64,000 nucleotides of DNA from Arion vulgaris (Eukaryota; Mollusca; Gastropoda; Stylommatophora; Arionidae). Position numbers and translations under genes: made by a program. The notes beneath the pieces are model-generated. The model saw nothing but the letters and a program-made list of their open reading frames with translations. It did no database searches and was not told where the DNA came from. Below, piece after piece: positions 10,725-21,195 of this stretch (positions are counted from its first letter, which is position 1; every line of letters starts with the position of its first letter). The stretch lies in assembly GCA_020796225.1 (NCBI GenBank), contig CM036767.1:11699427-11763426 (forward strand), written 5' to 3'.

Positions 10725-11019
10725 TGTATGTTGTAGTTTCTTCTTATTCTCCTCACTGTACAACCGATATTCATGAAAGACGTGTGTGTGTATCAACTTG
10801 TACGTTCTCTGTACATACGATTTCTTCTGTTTGTTGCCTAGAGGTTAGGTGATCGCCTCTTCTTCCAAGGGTACTTGGTTCGCTCACTCGTGGAGCTATC
10901 GGGATATTTTAACAGAGATACCTGATCTTAGTGTGGGTGAGATCGAGTTCCTTGTCCTATCGGAGAGGGACGATAAAAGGAGATCCGTGTTCAATTTGAA
11001 CATGTAAAAGAACCATGAC

Positions 11020-11521
11020 AGTTCAAAATGGAGAAGAGCAGGCTGGAAAGCCGCTGCCCGGGCACAGTTCAAAATGGAGAAGAGCAGGCTGGAAAGCCGC
11101 TGCCGGGCACAGTTCAAAATGGAGAAGAGCAGGCTGGAAAGCCGCTGCCCGGGCACAGTTCAAAATGGAGAAGAGCAGGCTGGAAAGCCGCTGCCCGGGC
11201 ACAGTTCAAAATGGAGAAGAGCAGGCTGGAAAGCCGCTGCCCGAGCACAGTTCAAAATGGAGAAGAGCAGGCTGGAAAGCCGCTGCCCGGGCACAGTTCA
11301 AAATGGAGAAGAGCAGGCTGGAAAGCCGCTGCCCGAGCACAGTTCAAAATGGAGAAGAGCAGGCTGGAAAGCCGCTGCCCGGGCACAGTTCAAAATGGAG
11401 AAGAGCAGGCTGGAAAGCCGCTGCCGGCACAGTTCAAAATGGAGAAGAGCAGGCTGGAAAGCCGCTGCCCGGGCACAGTTCAAAATGGAGAAGAGCAGAC
11501 TGGAAAGCCGCTACCCGGACA
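11020..11521. repeat. 46-bp minisatellite inside SINE E, 11 copies
   Basis: The unit (AGTTCAAAATGGAGAAGAGC, then AGGCTGGAAAGCCGCTGCCC, then GGGCAC) is single-copy in the SINE E copies at 14369 and 22335. There the same segment lies between two AATTCA motifs, a short direct repeat that could have seeded the expansion. Two units are 2-3 bp shorter. Open reading frames of up to 224 codons here are by-products of a stop-free repeat. Confidence 0.95.
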
Positions 11522-11589
11522 CAATTCATTAGAAATATAAAAATTAAAATTCTTACAACATTATTCACTATCTTCAAAAATTACATCAG

Positions 11590-12058
11590 GTACCCTCGCC
11601 GCTTAGATCTTCCTGTAAAACATAGATCTGTACCCTCGCCGCTTAGATCTTCCTGTGTAAGACATAGATCGTGTACCCTCGCCGCTTAGATCTTCCTGTG
11701 TAAGACATAGATCGTGTACCCTCGCCGCTTAGATCTTCCTGTGTAAGACATAGATCGTGTACCCTCGCCGCTTAGATCTTCCTGTGTAAGACATAGATCG
11801 GGTACCCTCGCCGCTTAGATCTTCCTGTGTAAGACATAGATCGGGTACCCTCGCCGCTTAGATCTTCCTGTGTAAGACATAGATCGGGTACCCTCGCCGC
11901 TTAGATCTTCCTGTGTAAGACATAGATCGGGTACCCTCGCCGCTTAGATCTTCCTGTGTAAGACATAGATCGGGTACCCTCGCCGCTTAGATCTTCCTGT
12001 GTAAGACATAGATCGTGTACCCTCGCCGCTTAGATCTTCCTGTGTAAGACATAGATCG
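11590..12058. repeat. 43-bp minisatellite inside SINE E, 11 copies
   Basis: The unit (GTACCCTCGCCGCTTAGATC, then TTCCTGTGTAAGACATAGAT) corresponds to the SINE E segment at 9562-9640 with about 28 bp (GTGCTACGGAGC to GCAGCTG) deleted. All units share the deletion, so it preceded the amplification. The first unit is shorter and lacks GTGTAAG. Confidence 0.95.
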
Positions 12059-12114
12059 GAGCATGCATGGGTTACTTGCCAATGTGCAGTGATGATGGTC
12101 CTATCAATCAATCA

Positions 12115-12765
12115 GGATCGTGCGGTATATTTTCTGAGTATGAAGCAAGTCTTCGAAATGCCGCCCCATAAATGTGTTTTCTTTAAACAAAAGTTTGATT
12201 GTTTGTTTCTTTAAACAACTGCACAAAATGTACGAATACTAAATGGTGTATACATCAATATCGGAATAACGTAGACCAATATAGAAAAGCATTGAGTAAA
12301 GATTTTTAATTATTGAATATTTCAAATTGTATTTTGATTTCTCTACTTATGCCGCCCCCTTACGGTACCGCCTGGTGCGGTCGACAATCTGTATCATATC
12401 ACGGCACGGCGCTGCAATCAATCCTGTTAGAATTATGAAGATAACCTTGTGTTTCTTGTGTAACGCTACACCACTACAGTCAGCTGTAGTTGGACACTTT
12501 TACATACATTGTTTCTTATACTATATTTTGTAATCATGATTTTTCAATCAATGCCAGATTTTGTTGTTTTCAATCACATTGAGTGATCCAGACTCCGGTT
12601 TTCATAAGGTCAGCTTATTGATTTCCTATTATGCCAGAGTAGTTGTGTGCGTGCGTGCTGATTAGTTAGTATGTGCATTAGTTTTGTAACTTCCACATGG
12701 GAAATAAATGAACATGAAGGCAAGATGAAGTTGTTGGATGCCGACTTTGGGTAACTATTTAGTCT
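12115..12765. other. No recognised feature
   Basis: AT-rich, apparently unique sequence. Confidence 0.5.
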
Positions 12766-12868
12766 TCCCGGGCCTGCTCAGCGTGTTCGTAGCGCGTTGG
12801 ACCACGGGTGACAAGCCCCCTGTGAGTGTGGTTCAATTCTGCGGGCTGGCAGAAAAGCCACAGATTTT
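12766..12868 (+). mobile_element. SINE C, 3'-truncated head
   Basis: It contains the complete tRNA-like head: GCCTGCTCAGCGTGTTCGTA, box A TAGCGCGTTGG, box B GGTTCAATTCTG. It then breaks off after GAAAAGCCACAGA. Confidence 0.85.
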
Positions 12869-12908
12869 GGAGGCCCGTGTGTTGCAGATTTTATTGTGAT
12901 CCCATACG

Positions 12909-13032
12909 GATTAGCGCAATGTATAAGCGTTCAACTTTGGACTCGGACACAGGTGGTTGTGGGTTCAATCACTCACGCGAAGAAAGGAATTGGTCCTCAT
13001 ACCTCCTGCACACTAGGGTGAAGTGATTCAAT
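12909..13032 (+). mobile_element. Family H tRNA-like SINE
   Basis: A tRNA-like head (TTAGCGCAATGTATAAGCG, box B GGGTTCAATCAC) is followed by CGCGAAGAAAGGAATTGGTC, CATACCTCCTGCACACTAGG and GTGAAGTG. The same sequence occurs inverted at 35016 and near 56890-57060. Confidence 0.7.
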
Positions 13033-13251
13033 ACCCTACTGTCTGAAAATGCTACCAAATTGTATAATCTATCATCCTTCTTTGTCTCCCTCTTACTCTC
13101 ATTCCAGATCTATTTTACTGTTGTAGTCTCGAAGGGTCAGTTAGCCAGACTTCATTCTTATAAGATAGAAACATATACTTTCTTTCCTATATCTTCACAT
13201 ATCACAGATTTCATTCCTACAATATGTATGCTGCCGTTACTTATTCAGCTT

Positions 13252-13415
13252 CTTCTGATAACATTGACGACTATTTGTTCACCCCTTTAAGCACTTGATC
13301 GAACTCGTTTCTGGGGCTAGTTGTCCGAGTTCTTCTTCTGATAACATTGACGACTATTTGTTCACCCCTTTAAGCACTTGAACTCGCTTCTGTGGCTAGT
13401 TGTCCGAGTTCTTCT
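13252..13415. repeat. Tandem duplication, 83 bp x 2
   Basis: The block from CTTCTGATAACATTGACG to GCTAGTTGTCCGAGTTCTT is present twice head to tail (13252 and 13335). The second copy differs by a small deletion in the GATCGAACTCG region. A CTT-rich run follows. Confidence 0.9.
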
Positions 13416-13470
13416 TCTTCTTCTTCTCATCCCAAGAACTATGAGTTTTCACTTTTTTTTCTATAGTGCA

Positions 13471-13600
13471 TTGGGGGAGCAGCCGAGCTGTCTTGAAAAC
13501 TCAAAAATCTCCAACAGCTCTAGGCGTGTAGTGCTATGCTTAGTACTGCGAAGACTCCTACTTAGGTATGGTTCAATTCCACAGTGGGCGTGGGATTATT
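13471..13600 (+). mobile_element. Family J tRNA-like repeat (uninterrupted copy)
   Basis: It begins GGGGGAGCAGCCGAGCTGTC, like the 5' end of a leucine or serine tRNA, and has a box B, GGTTCAATTCCAC. It is the paralogous empty site for the transposon at 17085: the complement here reads CACGCCTAGAGCTGTTGGAG, where the other copy is split at the TA. Confidence 0.75.
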
Positions 13601-13633
13601 TCCGACCGTAACGTCTTCACATCTTCACACATC

Positions 13634-13852
13634 TTCAATTGGGTACCAGAAAAAATACTGAGAAGTAAAGTCGGCCGGCTTAATGTTAACTCCATGTGGA
13701 CCAGGAGCCACACTAAGTGGCGTTTTTACTCTATAATGGTTTTTGTCCTGGTGCACTAAGAGTTAACCACATCACCCATCGTGTGCCGACGGTCAATGAA
13801 AAATAGGGACATAACACCGTATTACCCAATATACCATATGATATAACACTGG
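13634..13852 (+). repeat. Interspersed repeat K, copy 1
   Basis: It matches 30085-30224 in inverse orientation (CACCCATCGTGTGCCGA, GTCAATGAAAAATA, AACACCGTAT). This copy has about 70 bp in the middle (13682-13762) that the other lacks. Confidence 0.75.
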
Positions 13853-13882
13853 TTCCTTGACTTACTTTCACTTTTAAGCACT

Positions 13883-14159
13883 TCACATACTCGCCAGTGT
13901 GTTACAGAGGCTGGCAAGGGGAGCAAAGAATAGTAACACTGCGACCTACAAGCGATGTCGTAAGAAGCGACTGAGGTAGGGGTCTAGGGAAGCTACTCTA
14001 GTAAATAAGAAGCGTAGCAGAAATCGGATGTGCTGGCCTACTTGTGGGCGCATAACTGGTATAGCGTACAATTGCTCTTAGGCTCAGATCACATACAAAT
14101 CACACAGAGTGGTTTAACAAGTGGTCGATATGGAGCTTTCGAAGAAGATCTCACATACT
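13883..14159 (+). mobile_element. SINE B with 9-bp target-site duplication
   Basis: The SINE (13892-14150) lies between exact copies of TCACATACT (13883-13891 and 14151-14159). The order is CGCCAGTGTGTTACAG, AATAGTAACACTGCGACC, TGTCGTAAGAAGCGACTGAG, GCGCATAACTGG, CACAGAGTGGTTTAACAAG, TTTCGAAGAAG. Short 3' tails in GAAGAAG are the rule in this family. Confidence 0.9.
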
Positions 14160-14355
14160 ACGTGTGATCTTACTCACATACACCCTTTAGATATAGCCTA
14201 TATGTAACATTTGACAACAGATGGTTAGTATGCACATCCTATGTATAATCTACCGTACAATTTACACACATATAGTGTGTGCTATAGTCACCGCATGTGA
14301 CTAACACCACCTACATCTGTCAGTGCTTTCAAATCATTTATTCTACAAGAGCTAG

Positions 14356-16439
14356 GTATCTGTAGTTGATTGATAGGACCATCATCATTGCACTTCGGTG
14401 AGTAACCATGTGTGCTCTATCTCTTTCTTACAGAGGAAGATCTCAGCTACAGTGTACGAACTCTGTAGCACCGGCGAAGGTACCCGATGTAATTTTGAAG
14501 ATGATGAACATATTTTGTGGGATTTTTATTTTTAATCTTTTTAATGAATTTTGTCCATACAGCGGCTTTCCAGCCTGTTCTTCTCCGTGTTGAACTGCCA
14601 AAGTTTATTTTACGAGCTCAAATTAAACTCGGGACCTACGTTTTATCGTCCGTCTTCAATATGACTAGGAACTTGATCCCACCTACACTGAGATCAGGAA
14701 TCTCTGAAAAAATATCCTGATGGCTTCACGAGGGAGCGAACCAAGTACCTTTGAAATAAGATGCGAGTAGCTAACCACTACGCCACAGAGACACCTCTAT
14801 CTGCATGTATCTGTAGTTGTAAATAAGATGCGAGTAGCTAACCACTACACCACAGAGACACCTCTATCTCTGCATGTATCTGTAGTTGTAAATAAGATGC
14901 GAGTAGCTAACCACTACGCCACAGAGACACCTCTATCTGCATGTATCTGTAGTTGTAAATAAGATGTGAGTAGCTAACCACTACACCACAGAGACACCTC
15001 TATCTCTGCATGTATCTGTAGTTGTAAATAAGATGCGAGTAGCTAACCACTACACCACAGAGACACCTCTATCTGCATGTATCTGTAGTTGTAAATAAGA
15101 TGTGAGTAGCTAACCACTACACCACAGAGACACCTCTATCTCTGCATGTATCTGTAGTTGTAAATAAGATGCGAGTAGCTAACCACTACACCACAGAGAC
15201 ACCTCTATCTGCATGTATCTGTAGTTGTAAATAAGATGTGAGTAGCTAACCACTACACCACAGAGACACCTCTATCTCTGCATGTATCTGTAGTTGTAAA
15301 TAAGATGCGAGTAGCTAACCACTACACCACAGAGACACCTCTATCTGCATGTATCTGTAGTTGTAAATAAGATGTGAGTAGCTAACCACTACACCACAGA
15401 GACACCTCTATCTCTGCATGTATCTGTAGTTGTAAATAAGATGCGAGTAGCTAACCACTACACCACAGAGACACCTCTATCTGCATGTATCTGTAGTTGT
15501 AAATAAGATGTGAGTAGCTAACCACTACACCACAGAGACACCTCTATCTGCATGTATCTGTAGTTGTAAATAAGATGCGAGTAGCTAACCACTACACCAC
15601 AGAGACACCTCTATCTTCATGTATCTGTAGTTGTAAATAAGATGTGAGTAGCTAACCACTACACCACAGAGACACCTCTATCTCTGCATGTATCTGTAGT
15701 TGTAAATAAGATGCGAGTAGCTAACCACTACACCACAGAGACACCTCTATCTCTGCATGTATCTGTAGTTGTAAATAAGATGCGAGTAGCTAACCACTAC
15801 ACCACAGAGACACCTCTATCTGCATGTATCTGTAGTTGTAAATAAGATGTGAGTAGCTAACCACTACACCACAGAGACACCTCTATCTCTGCATGTATCT
15901 GTAGTTGTAAATAAGATGCGAGTAGCTAACCACTACACCACAGAGACACCTCTATCTGCATGTATCTGTAGTTGTAAATAAGATGCGAGTAGCTAACCAC
16001 TACACCACAGAGACACCTCTATCTGCATGTATCTGTAGTTGTAAATAAGATGCGAGTAGCTAACCACTACGCCACAGAGACACCTCTATCTGCATGTATC
16101 TGTAGTTGTAAATAAGATGCGAGTAGCTAACCACTACGCCACAGAGACACCTCTATCTGCATGTATCTGTAGTTGTAAATAAGATGCGAGTAGCTAACCA
16201 CTACGCCACAGAGACACCTCTATCTGCATGCATCTGTAGTTGTAAATAAGATGCGAGTAGCTAACCACTACACCACAGAGACACCTCTATCTGCATGTAT
16301 CTGTAGTTGTAAATAAGATGCGAGTAGCTAACTACTACGCCACACACCTCTATCTGCATGTATCTGTAGTTGTAAATAAGATGCGAGTAGCTAACCACTA
16401 CGCCACAGAGACACCTCTATCTGAATGTATCTGTAGTTG
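14356..16439 (-). mobile_element. SINE E with amplified 5' boundary
   Basis: The element runs on the minus strand. Its AATC tail is at 14369, its body extends to about 14756 and its tRNA-like head follows (box A TGGCGTAGTGG, box B GGTTCGCTCCC). It is bounded by exact 13-bp copies of GTATCTGTAGTTG (14356-14368 and 16427-16439). The 1.6-kb array on the head side repeats both the SINE head and this target duplication, so the amplification happened at the SINE/flank junction after insertion. Confidence 0.9.
14757..16426. repeat. 67/69-bp minisatellite, about 25 units, with dimeric higher-order pattern
   Basis: Each unit holds the SINE E head (box A on the minus strand but no box B) plus the SINE's target duplication GTATCTGTAGTTG. 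Units come as 67 bp (CTCTATCTGCATG) and 69 bp (CTCTATCTCTGCATG). Through the middle they mostly alternate together with a linked GATGCGAG/GATGTGAG difference, giving a 136-bp dimer. The outer units are nearly all the GCGAG type. One late unit has lost AGAGA. Confidence 0.95.
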
Positions 16440-17039
16440 TAACTGGATGCCTGACAGGCAGAGTGAGATGGTGTTTAATCAGTGAGCCACGGGAACCATC
16501 AGTATGCATACTCTTTGGTATCTGTTGGGTGAGACTGAGCACCTATGGATCTGCTCGGAGTGTAATGACGTCAGTTTAGTAACCAATAACCAGTAGTTGT
16601 ATCTGATATGGCAACAAAACTCACGTGAATGTATATAAAAGTAACATATACGAGTAGAATAGTATACACACAATTGTTAGCATTTATCAGTGATCAACAT
16701 ATCCACTCTAAGGCAGCTCATATTCCATACTTATCACGTCCAGTCTCCATATCATTGATTCTGATACCGTGTCAGTTTCAACAATAACAATACATGTTAA
16801 TGTGTTGTATCCGTAATAGAATTTCTATCTCATATCTGACAATTCTGCAATTTTTCAACATCCATTTTCATCGAGTTATTTTTGTGTGCTAGTTTTTGTT
16901 TGTTTGTTTGTTTGTGTCGGATAATTTTCATTTTATTTTACTTTTTCCGTTCGCTCGCTATCAATTCAGGCGTAGTCAGTGCCAGATATGGGATATCTTG
17001 CTGATTTTTGCGTGACAACTAGCTTACCTTATCAGCAGT
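16440..17039. other. No recognised feature
   Basis: AT-rich sequence with a short TTTG run near 16895-16912. It contains no family that I can match. Confidence 0.5.
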
Positions 17040-17084
17040 GTTCGTAGGAGTCTCCGCAGCACTAAGCATAGCACTAAACGCCTA
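17040..17084 (-). mobile_element. Family J, left piece interrupted by transposon
   Basis: GTAGGAGTCTCCGCAGCAC, then TAAGCATAGCACTAAACGCC and TA match the complement of 13510-13560. The repeat resumes after the transposon at 19245. Confidence 0.75.
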
Positions 17085-19244
17085 TAGTCTGTCGATTAAT
17101 TCGTGAGCACGTTTGAAATTGATTTTCTCGAAAACTACCTGTTGGATCTCAGTGATTTTTGCAAGCAGCCTTAGAATATCCATGACGCTAGAGAAATATT
17201 TTTGTCCAAGAAAATTTGATGTAGTTTGAAATATTTCTTCTTCAGGTTATATTAAAATCAACCTCACCGGATTGTACACAATAGTAACAGATTTACGGTA
17301 CACAGACGCGTTGTTCTAAAAATACATTATGGTAACAATGAAATATCGTGAGTTTCACGAATTCCCGTGCACCTAACCCAGTCGACTTTGAAAGCGGAAA
17401 GCATATGACGTTATAATTTGGATACCGTTGTATAGTCATAGGTGTATCTCGCTATTTGTATGAAGCTATTGTATCATATTTGTTGGCTTATCAAAACTGA
17501 CATTGATATCACATTCATAATGAAGTGCACATTTATAACAATGCAGAAGATTACAGTTTTACTATACCAACACTTCCGTAGGGAATCTAAGAGGTCATCT
17601 ATATTGCGATATTCATAATCCTGAGAAACGAACGCAACTGGCGCTTGGTCTGAATAGAGAATCCTTTTCCCGATGGATTAAACAGGACACAAAGTGCACT
17701 AATGTCAAACAAGGAAGGAAAAGAACAATTGACGACTTTGACATAGATGTCATAAGACGGAGCTCTTGAAAATGTTTGCGACAAATCAACTTGTTACTCT
17801 CAGGAAACTGAAATTAAAACTGCAATCAGATTGCAGCATAGACATTTCTAAAAGTACTCTATGGAAAATTGTAAGAGCTGCCGGCTTCACCTTCAGAAAA
17901 ACTATAGGCGGCAGGAATATTATTGTGAAAAGCCACATTTAATTGCTGCCCGAAGTAAATACCTGAGGCAGATCCGTGAGCGGCGGAGGCAAGGCTATGA
18001 TATTGTATATTTGGACGAATCCTGGGTCAATGCTCACCAACCAATGTTAAAGAATGGCAATCAGTAGACGGTGAACAGAAAGAAAATACCAAGAGCAAAG
18101 GCCAGCGTATTATACTAACACATGCAGGAAGCAGTGAAGAAGGTCTTGTCCATGACGCTGGAATTATTTTCCAATCAAAAGTCCCTGACGGTAGGGACTC
18201 CCACACAGAAATGAATGGACATATTTTCAGGCACTGGATGGAGAAAGATCTACTTCCAATTCTAAACAGACCATCATGCTTGGTAATGGATAATGCATCC
18301 TATCACAACGCAGTATCAGCGGAAGACAAAGTACCAACTGCATCAAATACAAAAGATCAAATTAGGACTTGGCTTGCTAAGGAAAATATCAGCTTCGATG
18401 ATACATATTTGAAACCCGAGTTGTTGCACCTGGTGAGGATGACAAATAAGACAAAGGTGTTTCATATTGACAAAATCATTGCGAATACGGCCACACGTCT
18501 TTGCGACTACCTCCATATCATGCTCACCTCAATCCGATAGAGCTTGTCTGGGCTAAAGTAAAAGGGCAAGTTGCCGAACAGAACAGGACGTTTAATATGT
18601 GTGATGTTGAAGTTCTGACACGTGAGTCCCTCTCAATGATACACATGCAGTTCTGGAAGAAGTGTGTTGAACATGTGCTCCGAGAGGAAGACGAGTACTG
18701 GCACTGAGATGGATTACAATTTGTCCAGCCAGTAACAATTATCAACCTCATGGAATCGTCAGATTCGGAGATACAAATCATATTTTGATTACAGACTGAG
18801 AAATAGCAACGTATACATTTCCATATCCAAATGCGTCTACCATCATACAATTTGTGGTGAAGTTAAGACACCCTGGGGTCTAATGGTGACCGAAGGAGAG
18901 GACTAACTGTTGCATATTGTATCCAAGTTCACGATTGCACATAACGGGCAACACACTTAATTACTTGACCTATCAGTTAATATGGAATACACCTATGAAT
19001 AGAATTGACATGGACAAATTCTAGGATACTGTAAATCTAAAATTTGAGCCCCGTATTTGCAATTGTCATAAAAGATCAAAGGAATTCGCCGATGTGCAAA
19101 ATCCGTAGCATCTATGGACTACTGGTTAGCTTTATTTTAGCGTCATGGATATTCTAAGGCTGCATGCAAAAAATCACTGAGATCCAACAGGTAGTTTTCG
19201 AGAAAATCAATTTCAAACGTGCTCACGAATTAATGGACAGACTA
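17085..19244 (+). mobile_element. Tc1/mariner-superfamily transposon, DD82-83E (Sailor-like), long TIRs
   Basis: The element is 2160 bp with terminal inverted repeats of about 108 bp (17085-17192 and 19138-19244). They start TAGTCTGTC, then ATTAATTCGTGAGCACG, and differ at only a few positions. It is flanked by TA (17083-17084 and 19245-19246), the expected duplication. The transposase is on the plus strand. The Asp-to-Glu spacing fits the DD82E (Sailor) group as I remember it. Near the right end a block beginning AAAAGATCAAAGGAATTC is shared with the second element at 23.1 kb. Confidence 0.9.
17590..18707 (+). pseudogene. DDE transposase of the 17085-19244 element, frameshifted
   Basis: This is a nuclear transposase for cut-and-paste at TA sites. 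Visible blocks in order are KRTQLALGLNRESFSRW and STLWKIVRAAGF (helix-turn-helix region), QGYDIVYLDESWVNAH (first catalytic Asp), NGHIFRHWMEKDLLP, CLVMDNASYHN (second Asp), and PPYHAHLNPIELVWAKVKG (Glu). About 83 residues separate the second Asp from the Glu. Several frame changes break it. The clearest is near 18480-18490, where GCGAATACGG appears to have lost one G, so the last 68 codons (18501-18707) lie in another frame. Overall length fits a family of about 350-380 residues. Confidence 0.88.
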
Positions 19245-19305
19245 TAGAGTTGTTAGAGGTTTCTGGGTCTGAAAGAAAGCTGGGTACTCTCCCCAATTAT
19301 ACTTA
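19245..19305 (-). mobile_element. Family J, right piece
   Basis: TAGAGTTGTTAGAGGTTTC and GCTGGGTACTCTCCCC align with the complement of 13471-13535, continuing the copy cut at 17084. Confidence 0.7.
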
Positions 19306-19361
19306 GGAAAAGGGTGAAAACTCATAATTCCTTGAGTTCAGTTTCAGTTTGGAATATCTTC

Positions 19362-19963
19362 ATTGCACTCCGGACATGTCCATAGGTGTCCGATCTTCTT
19401 CGCGACTGACGTACCAGTTCTATTTTGATTGATGAGCCTACTGGTATACCTGTTGTACTGTTCTTTTCTTGCCACACTAATTTTCTAACCCAGCTCCCGC
19501 AATCTAGTAGTTGACGTGGATTGGTTTAGATGAAAATTTTCTTTGCGGCCACACTCTATGAGGGCGTTCAAGATGTCAGCTCTCTCCATTGGGTGGCCCT
19601 CTGATATAGCGGCAGAGCCAGCCAGTCTGTCTGCATCTCATTGCCAACGACACCCATGTGCCCCGAAACGAAGACACGTGCAATTCTGCAAATTGATGAC
19701 GCCTGCAGTGATTCAGTCCATTGCCTGCGCACTGAACCGGCCTCCACCTTTCGGATCATACTCAATAAGTCACTCAGAATGCACGCATGAGTGTAGTTTT
19801 GTGACTCTAGCCAGAGTAGTGCATTGGTCACCGACAGTACCTCCATTGTCATGCTGCTTATTGGCATGCTAAATGCACCACTGGCTTCCTTGACCATTCT
19901 GCCACATGAGCTTGCAGTGAAGGTCCACGCGGACTTTCCGTGACGAACCTTGGAGTTCAACAT
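19362..19963 (-). pseudogene. RNase H domain fragment of a non-LTR retrotransposon
   Basis: The minus strand has a 131-codon open stretch. It reads WTFTASSCGRMVKEASGAF, then PISSMTMEVLSVTNALLWLE (the acidic Glu/Ala-rich helix of RNase H), CILSDLLSMIRKVEAGSV (Asp of ILSD), and RVFVSGHMGVVGNEMQTDW (His and Asp region). Further on, a damaged frame gives GHLWTCPEC, the start of the C-terminal Cys/His region. It is longer and better kept than the copy at 7553 but is still a fragment without RT. Confidence 0.85.
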
Positions 19964-20104
19964 AGAAGAAGAAGATCAACAATGTTTCTCGACATTGAGG
20001 TGAGCCTTGCTACGACTTCTGAGGTACTTGCAATTTATACTCCCTGGTAAACTATCAGGAAACATGTAGTTCAACCGCGTACACACACACACACACCGCT
20101 ATTT

Positions 20105-20195
20105 TTCAAAACTCTAGTTGGCATCGAACCCAAGAATTAGTACGACTAGCTGCTAGCGAAGCATGTTATCGACTTTGCTATCGGTGCTCCTTGTC
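20105..20195 (-). mobile_element. Family F tRNA-like SINE head
   Basis: The minus strand reads GGAGCACCGATAGCAAAGTC (box A) through to CTTGGGTTCGATGCCAACT (box B). It matches the head at 28362. Confidence 0.65.
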
Positions 20196-20345
20196 AGTTA
20201 CTAGAAATCTGATCTTCCTATTTAGTTTGACCATGATTCTTCTATGTTATTCACCAAGTAGAGCGGGGATATATCGGTAGTTGACTGACGTTCATGTTGA
20301 GATATAGATATATCATTTTGATGTTAGATTTTTTCATTCTTTCGA

Positions 20346-20589
20346 ATGTGTGTTGTCGGGACTAACAAGGGAGTAAAGAATAGTAACACTGCGATCTTCA
20401 AGGCATGTCGTAAGAGGCGACTGAGATAGGGGCCTAGGAAGCTACCATAGTAAATAAATACCGTTGTAGAAATAGGATGCGCTGACCTACTTGTATGCGC
20501 ATAACTGGCGCAACATACAATCGCTCTTAGGCTTGGATCACATACAAATCACAGGTTAACAAGTGGTCGATAGGGAGCGTTCAAAGAAG
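20346..20589 (+). mobile_element. SINE B
   Basis: It runs TGTGTTGTCGGGACTAAC, AGAATAGTAACACTGCGATC, CATGTCGTAAGAGGCGACTG, GCGCATAACTGGCGCAAC, GTTAACAAGTGGTCGATAGG, GTTCAAAGAAG. Confidence 0.88.
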
Positions 20590-20851
20590 TAATGCTTGTG
20601 TCACCAACCTCAAATATATTCACGCTTCACAACTGTTTTTTTGGGTATGTTTTTACCACATGTTTTCTAGCGACCAAGACACGAGATTATAGCTCATATC
20701 CATCAAGCGTAAGGATGTTGTGTTTGTGTGTATATAGTGCTTCATATTCCTACCTTCATCAAACATGTGGACCATTTTTATAGAAGCAATAATTTAAAAT
20801 GATACTCAGGGCTAATAGTTGGTTGTAAACGATCTTCAATGCTTTATATGC

Positions 20852-21195
20852 GATCTCCAAGTGGTGCGGTAGGTCCTCAGGAGGTACAGTAGATCCACAG
20901 CTGGTAAGCAGATCTCCAGGTGGTACGGTAGATACCCAGGTAGTACAGTAGTCCCAGGTAGTACAGTAGATCCCCATTTTGTACAGTTGATCCCCAGGTT
21001 GTACAGTAGATCCCCATTTTGTACAGTTGATCCCCAGGTTGTACAGTAGATCCCCAGGTGGTACCATTGATCCCCAGGTGTACAGTAGATCCCCAGGTGG
21101 TACAGTAGATCCCCATGTTGTACAGTACATCACCAGGTGGTACAGTACATTCCCATGTTGTACAGTAGACCCCCATTTTATACAGTAGATACCCA
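20852..21195. repeat. 20-bp minisatellite, locus 1
   Basis: About 15 diverged copies of CAGTAGATCCCCAGGTGGTA with variants (CCATTTTGTA, CCAGGTTGTA). The right-hand end (ACAGTACATTCCCATGTTGT, then AGACCCCCATTTTATACAG) is shared with the locus at 25801. The minus-strand ORFs here (repeats of TVPPGDLLY) are artefacts of the repeat. Confidence 0.9.

Larger units (their letters stand above)
10828..12114 (+). mobile_element. SINE E with two internal minisatellite expansions
   Basis: Family E is a tRNA-derived SINE of about 430 bp. This copy is about 1290 bp because two segments have been amplified. The head is degenerate (GCCTAGAGGTTAGGTGATCGC, box B near GGTTCGCTCACTCG). The body (TATCGGGATATTTTAACAG, then GGACGATAAAAGG) runs into an 11-copy 46-bp array. 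A short single-copy stretch (ATTCATTAGAAATATAAAA) leads into an 11-copy 43-bp array. The SINE then resumes with GTTACTTGCCAATG and ends in the AATC tail. Confidence 0.9.

Noticed and set aside
11015..11689. Three plus-strand ORFs of 152-224 codons
   Set aside because: They are translations of the 46-bp array inside SINE E.
18524..18850. 108-codon minus-strand ORF
   Set aside because: It is a shadow of the transposase coding strand.
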